Below, one piece after another: positions 16,574 through 20,214 of a stretch of DNA of 20,214 bases. Source of the DNA: Klebsiella pneumoniae (GTDB lineage Bacteria > Pseudomonadota > Gammaproteobacteria > Pseudomonadales > Azotimanducaceae); the NCBI GenBank assembly GCA_945878745.1, contig CAMDVY010000008.1:1-20214 (forward strand), in the 5' to 3' direction. Below the pieces are notes generated by a model. That model was not told where the DNA came from. It did not search any database and worked only from the letters and a program-made list of their open reading frames with translations. Position 1 is the first letter of the stretch. Each line of letters starts with the position of its first letter. A program made the translations under genes and the position numbers.

Positions 16574-17458
16574 CTACCGAAAACAAGGCATGACGTCTTC
16601 GATGTAGCGCTGCAGTCCTTCCCAGTCGACCGGCGGACGAAACGCAATGTTCACGCCTTCGATGCCCATCTCCTGATACTGCCCAATCTTGTCTATAGCC
16701 TGTTGCACGGAACCGGTGATGCAGCCCTCAGGATTCATCTCGGGTTTGCGATCGCCAAGATAGAAGCCAAGGTTGACGCTGGTTTCGATTTCCGCCGGAT
16801 CCCGCCCGATCCGCTCGCACTCCTGGCGCATCACAGCAAGTCTTGTTGCCGCCGCCTTCGGCGGGATGTACGGCAGATTAAATCCGTCAGCGAATTTAGC
16901 CGCGATCTTTGGCGTGCGTGATCGGCCAGTGCCACCGATCCAGATTTTCATCTTCGGGTTGACGGGTTTCGGGGCACACACCGCGCCCTGCACATCGTAG
17001 TACTCGCCTTTGAAGTGGGTGACGTCCTCACGCCACAGCGAGCGAATGATGGTCAGCGCTTCTTCGAGTTGGTCGAGTCGCTTCCCCAACGGCGGAAAGC
17101 CATAACCGAACTCGCGGAATTCTTCTTCGAACCAACCGGCACCGATGCCGATTTCGGCACGCCCCTGGGACAGATGATCGATGGTCACCGCAGCCTTGGC
17201 GAGCATGCCAGGTGTTCTGAACAGCGCACAGAACATGAGACAGCCGACCCGTACGTTCTTCGTATGTGCCGCGAGTCCTGCCATGGTCGCCACCGCTTCG
17301 AAGCAGGGATTGTCCCGGCCCCGGTCCCGCAGTGGATTCGCATAAAAATGGTCCCAGACCGATACCCAATGGAAGCCGTTGTTGTCGGCGGTTTTCCACA
17401 GCCGGATCAGTTCGTCCATGGTGAGATCCTGGGGACCTGCGTGAATGCCGAATTTCAT
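16574..17458 (-). CDS. LLM-class F420/FMN-dependent oxidoreductase
   Basis: A 294-residue luciferase-like monooxygenase-fold (TIM barrel) enzyme. The N-terminus MKFGIHAG, the SVWDHFYANP segment (33-42), VRVGCLMFCALFRTP (69-83), and the signature GRAEIGIGAGWFEEEFREFG (99-118) followed by KRLDQLEEAL are typical of the group often annotated as F420-dependent. Whether the cofactor is F420 or FMN cannot be decided from sequence alone. No export signal. The ATG is preceded by AAGG about 6 bases upstream. It diverges from an SDR gene with 53 bases between starts, a pairing common in lipid, steroid or terpenoid catabolism; that context link is inference. Confidence 0.9.
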   Translation of the reverse strand: MKFGIHAGPQDLTMDELIRLWKTADNNGFHWVSVWDHFYANPLRDRGRDNPCFEAVATMAGLAAHTKNVRVGCLMFCALFRTPGMLAKAAVTIDHLSQGRAEIGIGAGWFEEEFREFGYGFPPLGKRLDQLEEALTIIRSLWREDVTHFKGEYYDVQGAVCAPKPVNPKMKIWIGGTGRSRTPKIAAKFADGFNLPYIPPKAAATRLAVMRQECERIGRDPAEIETSVNLGFYLGDRKPEMNPEGCITGSVQQAIDKIGQYQEMGIEGVNIAFRPPVDWEGLQRYIEDVMPCFR

Positions 17459-17511
17459 GAGGCGCCTTGTCCGTTCTATGATGAGCTACCAACAATATCG
17501 AGGGAGTTCAC
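17459..17511. promoter_or_regulatory. Short divergent promoter region between LLM oxidoreductase and SDR
   Basis: Only 53 bases separate the two divergent starts, so their promoters must overlap each other or the coding sequences. On the plus strand TATGAT (17477-17482) would fit a -10 box, but no good -35 stands at the right distance. GAGGGAG (17500-17506) is the SDR ribosome binding site. Confidence 0.3.
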
Positions 17512-18276
17512 ATGGGTCGAGTAGCAGGCAAGGTCAGCATCGTCACCGGCGGCGCATCCAATCCGGGACTCGGGCGCTCCACCGCCCTGGCACTTGGCCG
17601 CGAAGGCGCAAAAGTCGTGGTGACCGATGTCAATCTGGAGGGTGCCGAACAGACCTCCGCGGCCATCAGAGAAGCCGGTGGTACAGCGATCGCGCTGGCA
17701 CAGGACGTCACCAGCGAGGCTCGGTGGAAGGAGGTGATCGCCACCACCGTCGCCAAGTTCGGACGCCTGGATGTCCTCGTCAACAACGCCGGCATCGCCG
17801 TCCTCAAGACCATGGCGGACCTGACCCTGGCCGACTTCAATCGGCAGATCGAGGTCAACCTCACCAGTGTGTTCCTGGGTAGCAAGTACGGCATGGAACA
17901 AATGAAGAAAAATGGCGGTGGATCCATCGTCAATCTTTCCTCCGTTGCCGGTCTCGTCGGCATGGCCACCTGTGGCGCTTACAGTGCGTCCAAAGGCGGG
18001 GTGCGCCTGATGACCAAGTGCATCGCCGTTGAAGGCGGTCCGGACAATATCCGTTGCAACTCTGTCCACCCCGGTGTGATCTGGACCAACATGCAGGCAG
18101 CGGCGGTCGCCGGACGCGGAGCAGCAGTCCCCGAGGCTGGTCCCTCACGCATTCCACTCGGACGTGTTGGTCAGCCGGATGACATTGCCAACTGCATTCT
18201 CTATCTGTCTTCGGACGAGTCGAACTATGTCACCGGCGCCGAGTTCACCGTTGATGCAGGCATGACAGCCATCTGA
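17512..18276 (+). CDS. SDR family oxidoreductase (FabG-like)
   Basis: A 254-residue classical SDR using NAD(H) or NADP(H). The active site is complete: NNAG (91-94), S144 in NLSSVAG and YSASK with Y157 and K161; the C-terminal VTGAEFTVDAGMT is typical of FabG-like enzymes. Asp39 at the end of the second strand (VVVTDV) favours NAD over NADP by family rule. The nucleotide loop is unusual: TGGASNPGLG (12-21) carries two extra residues (Asn-Pro) relative to TGxxxGxG. GAGGGAG is 5 bases before the ATG. It diverges from the LLM oxidoreductase and is followed by a hairpin pair. The substrate is probably a hydroxy or keto lipid, but that is inference. Confidence 0.92.
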   Translation: MGRVAGKVSIVTGGASNPGLGRSTALALGREGAKVVVTDVNLEGAEQTSAAIREAGGTAIALAQDVTSEARWKEVIATTVAKFGRLDVLVNNAGIAVLKTMADLTLADFNRQIEVNLTSVFLGSKYGMEQMKKNGGGSIVNLSSVAGLVGMATCGAYSASKGGVRLMTKCIAVEGGPDNIRCNSVHPGVIWTNMQAAAVAGRGAAVPEAGPSRIPLGRVGQPDDIANCILYLSSDESNYVTGAEFTVDAGMTAI

Positions 18277-18323
18277 TTCGAGGCACCGGGGACCGCGGCA
18301 CGAATGCAGCCGATCAATGCCAA

Positions 18324-18356
18324 GGGAGCCGTGTGCGGCTCCCGACACGGCGTGTC
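18324..18356 (+). terminator. Tandem hairpins after the SDR gene, possible terminator
   Basis: GGGAGCCG-TGTG-CGGCTCCC (18324-18343) is a perfect 8-base-pair stem with a 4-base loop. It is directly followed by a second small inverted repeat, GACACG-G-CGTGTC (18344-18356), then TATCTTT. The T-run is weak, so termination is plausible but not assured. It lies 48 bases after the SDR stop and 67 bases before the PHA operon start. Confidence 0.5.
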
Positions 18357-18422
18357 TATCTTTGGCAACGCACGTGTCATTAGAATGGTTCACACTTGGA
18401 CGACCACCAGCCTGGAGCCAGC

Positions 18423-18869
18423 ATGAGCGACAAGCCCCAAGGAAAGTCACAGGAAGGAAATTCACAGGAAGGAAAGTCACAGGAAGGCAAGCCAAAAGAA
18501 GGAAAGCCTGCCAAGAACCTCGATGAAAGTTACCGGGAAATGGTGACGCAGTGGGAGCGCAATTTCGACTCGTTCGCCAACCAGTTCATGGGAACCGAGA
18601 CTTTCAGCCGTGGCATGAACCAGGCGCAGGATGCGCAGCTTGCACTGCGCAAAGGATTCCACGAGTTCATGGGCAAGAGCCTGGAAAACGTCAACATGCC
18701 CAGCCGTGAAGATCTCGTCAAAGTCGCAGAGAGTATACAGAGCGTGGAGAGGCGCCTCGCCCGAATCGAGGAGATGCTCTCGTCCATGCTGAGCAACACC
18801 TCACCGCCTGCACCACGCCGTGGTCCACCGCGAACCAAACAACCCCCAAAACCTGCTGGAGGTGTCTGA
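18423..18869 (+). CDS. phaE: Short PhaE-like PHA synthase subunit
   Basis: A 148-residue protein encoded 2 bases upstream of a class III-type PhaC. Residues 1-32 are low-complexity, built from a KSQEG-like pentapeptide. Residues 33-125 are helical (YREMVTQWERNFDSFANQFMG, FSRGMNQAQDAQLALRKGF), ending in MPSREDLVKVAESIQSVERRLARIEEML (92-119), which resembles the heptad-patterned C-terminus of PhaE subunits. The last 24 residues are rich in Pro, Arg and Lys. Classical PhaE is about 350 residues, so this is less than half size. By family it would activate and dimerise PhaC on polyhydroxyalkanoate granules. The ATG has GGAG at spacing 5. A phasin-like granule protein is the alternative reading. 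Confidence 0.72.
   Translation: MSDKPQGKSQEGNSQEGKSQEGKPKEGKPAKNLDESYREMVTQWERNFDSFANQFMGTETFSRGMNQAQDAQLALRKGFHEFMGKSLENVNMPSREDLVKVAESIQSVERRLARIEEMLSSMLSNTSPPAPRRGPPRTKQPPKPAGGV
18444..18503 (+). repeat. Four tandem 15-base units encoding a KSQEG-like pentapeptide
   Basis: Within the 5' end of the phaE-like gene, four in-frame 15-base units encode KSQEG, NSQEG, KSQEG and KPKEG, flanked by partial units (KPQG before, KPAK after). The first three differ by only a few bases, so unit number could vary by replication slippage without shifting the frame. Variation between strains is likely but untested. Confidence 0.8.
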
Positions 18870-18871
18870 GC

Positions 18872-19942
18872 ATGGCCGAATTCGATGCATCCATCGCAGA
18901 ACAAGTGAATCGCATGGTCGAACGGACCATCGCACGCAGCATGAAGGGTCTGGATTACATCCGGGCACCCGCCGCCGCAGTCGGTCTCACGCCGAAGGAT
19001 GTAGTACTCGAACGCGGGACGCTACGGCTGTATCACTACCACCCGCAGGCCGATGAAATCTACCGTGTACCGGTGCTGCTGGTGATGGCCACCACCAACA
19101 AGGCTTACGTATTCGACCTCGCTCCGGGTCAAAGCATGGTCGAGTACCTGCTCAAGCGTGGCTTCGACGTCTTTGTGCTGGATTGGGAGCCGCCGCAGCA
19201 GTTCGAGCGCAATCTCGATCTGTCTGACTACACCCAGGACTTCATCCCGGCCTGCATCCGGCGAATAGCTGAACTCACTGGTGAACCGGACGTGTCGATC
19301 GTCGGATATTGCATGGGCGGTGTGTTGTCCTGCATCTACGCGGCAACCCACCCCAACGGTCCGCTGAAGAATCTCGCCTGCCTGACGACGCCCATCGACT
19401 GGCATCACATGGGGCTGATTCGCGTCTGGCAGGATCCACGCTATTTTGATGTCGATCGCATGGTCGACACCCTCGGCATCGTCCCGGCCGATTTCATCAC
19501 GCAGAGCTTCGAGATGCAGCGTCCTGCCCAGCGTGTGGCTGGCCAGCTGCGCGTCTGGGAACAGATGTGGAACGATGAGTTCGTGAAGTCATTCCGCGCC
19601 TTCGAACGCTGGGGCAACGAAACGCTCCCGTTGGCCGGAGCCTATGTACGGCAAATGACCAAGGAACTGCTCTGGGACAACAAGCTGGTCAACGGCACCC
19701 TGGTCATCGACGGCAAATCTGCTGATCTCGCCAACATTCGCATCCCCGTACTCAGTGTCTGTGCTGAACACGATCACCTGGCGCCATACGACTCGGTCAA
19801 GCCATTGATCGAAAAAGTGGGCTCGACGGACAAGCGCGAACTGCTGCTCAAGGGTGGCCATGTCAGCCTCATCGCCGGCCCCAATGCCGTCAAACGCATG
19901 TGGCCACAACTCGACGCCTGGCTTGCGGAGCGCAGCGTATGA
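18872..19942 (+). CDS. phaC: Class III-type poly(3-hydroxyalkanoate) synthase subunit PhaC
   Basis: A 356-residue alpha/beta-hydrolase that polymerises hydroxyacyl-CoA into polyhydroxyalkanoate. The lipase-like box has Cys in place of Ser (GYCMGG, nucleophile C147). D301 in AEHDHLAP and H330 in GGHVSL complete the triad; these positions are within two residues of those known for the class III enzyme of Allochromatium vinosum. Length also fits class III rather than class I or II (about 560-600). Further family segments are TNKAYVFDLAPGQSMVEYLLKRGFDVFVLDW (75-105) and PIDWHHMGL (174-182). The start lies 2 bases after the phaE-like stop, with GGAGG upstream. The two subunits presumably form one complex at the granule surface. 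Confidence 0.93.
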   Translation: MAEFDASIAEQVNRMVERTIARSMKGLDYIRAPAAAVGLTPKDVVLERGTLRLYHYHPQADEIYRVPVLLVMATTNKAYVFDLAPGQSMVEYLLKRGFDVFVLDWEPPQQFERNLDLSDYTQDFIPACIRRIAELTGEPDVSIVGYCMGGVLSCIYAATHPNGPLKNLACLTTPIDWHHMGLIRVWQDPRYFDVDRMVDTLGIVPADFITQSFEMQRPAQRVAGQLRVWEQMWNDEFVKSFRAFERWGNETLPLAGAYVRQMTKELLWDNKLVNGTLVIDGKSADLANIRIPVLSVCAEHDHLAPYDSVKPLIEKVGSTDKRELLLKGGHVSLIAGPNAVKRMWPQLDAWLAERSV

Positions 19943-19952
19943 AGGAGGCGTC

Positions 19953-20214
19953 ATGACGGGGGAGTTTGCCGCCCGATATCCCAGGTCATTCTCCAATGAC
20001 CACGGCACCTTCACGATCCGTCTCATGCAACCGACCGATGCAGATGAAGCCCTGGCAGTCAGCCAGACGTTACCCGCACACGATCTCCTGTTTCTGCCGC
20101 GCGACATCAGTGAACCCCGGGTCATGGCCGCGTGGATGGATCAACTGCGCAGCGGTGAAATCGCCAGCCTGGTGATTTCCAGTGAGCAGGGCATCGTCGG
20201 TTTTTCTGCAGTGG
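19953..20214 (+). CDS. GNAT-family N-acetyltransferase, 5' part only
   Basis: An open frame of 87 codons that runs off the window end. It begins with ATG preceded by AAGGAGG (19942-19948), an excellent ribosome binding site that overlaps the phaC stop, so it is probably in the phaE-phaC operon. The segment FTIRLMQPTDADEALAV (20-36) and the later strand pair IASLVISSEQGIVGFSAV (70-87) match the N-terminal part of GNAT acetyltransferases (substrate strand, helix, then beta2-beta3). The acetyl-CoA binding loop lies outside the window, so the assignment is provisional and the substrate unknown. Confidence 0.7.
   Translation, partial: MTGEFAARYPRSFSNDHGTFTIRLMQPTDADEALAVSQTLPAHDLLFLPRDISEPRVMAAWMDQLRSGEIASLVISSEQGIVGFSAV

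Overview
The window looks like chromosomal DNA of a moderately GC-rich (about 60%) Gram-negative bacterium. It is probably a gammaproteobacterium or close relative with an environmental, lipid- and PHA-metabolising lifestyle. The grounds are Sec, Tat and lipoprotein-like leaders, a class I iron-sulfur fumarase, an M19 dipeptidase, a luciferase-like F420/FMN oxidoreductase next to an SDR, and a class III-type PHA synthase. The taxonomic guess is inference. No rRNA, tRNA, CRISPR array or intact insertion sequence was seen.

Region 1 (1-5133, minus strand): fumarase (fumA) is followed after 43 bases by four genes joined by start/stop overlaps. They encode a Tat-exported small protein, a DUF3445 heme-dependent N-demethylase-like protein, an M81 (MlrC-like) metallopeptidase and an atypical SDR without the catalytic Tyr. 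This is the best candidate for an undescribed catabolic gene set.

Region 2 (5230-11837, plus strand): a secreted M19 dipeptidase diverges from fumA. Next comes a 1374-residue SNF2-family ATPase whose first 900 residues match no domain I recognise, then an exported calcineurin-like phosphoesterase 11 bases downstream.

Region 3 (11838-16427): a patchwork. It holds a small SRPBCC protein, a YtcJ-like amidohydrolase with clearly higher GC3 than its neighbours, and about 600 bases of non-coding DNA containing a decayed Ser/Thr kinase glycine-loop fragment. A BrnT toxin/antitoxin pair follows, then the last 55 codons of a second phosphoesterase gene (the rest is gone), then a six-helix membrane protein that ends inside that remnant. 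I read this as a site of repeated insertion and deletion.

Region 4 (16574-20214): an LLM oxidoreductase diverges from an SDR. After a double hairpin comes a PHA synthase locus: a very short PhaE-like subunit with a pentapeptide-repeat N-terminus, a class III-sized PhaC, and the start of a GNAT acetyltransferase cut by the window edge.
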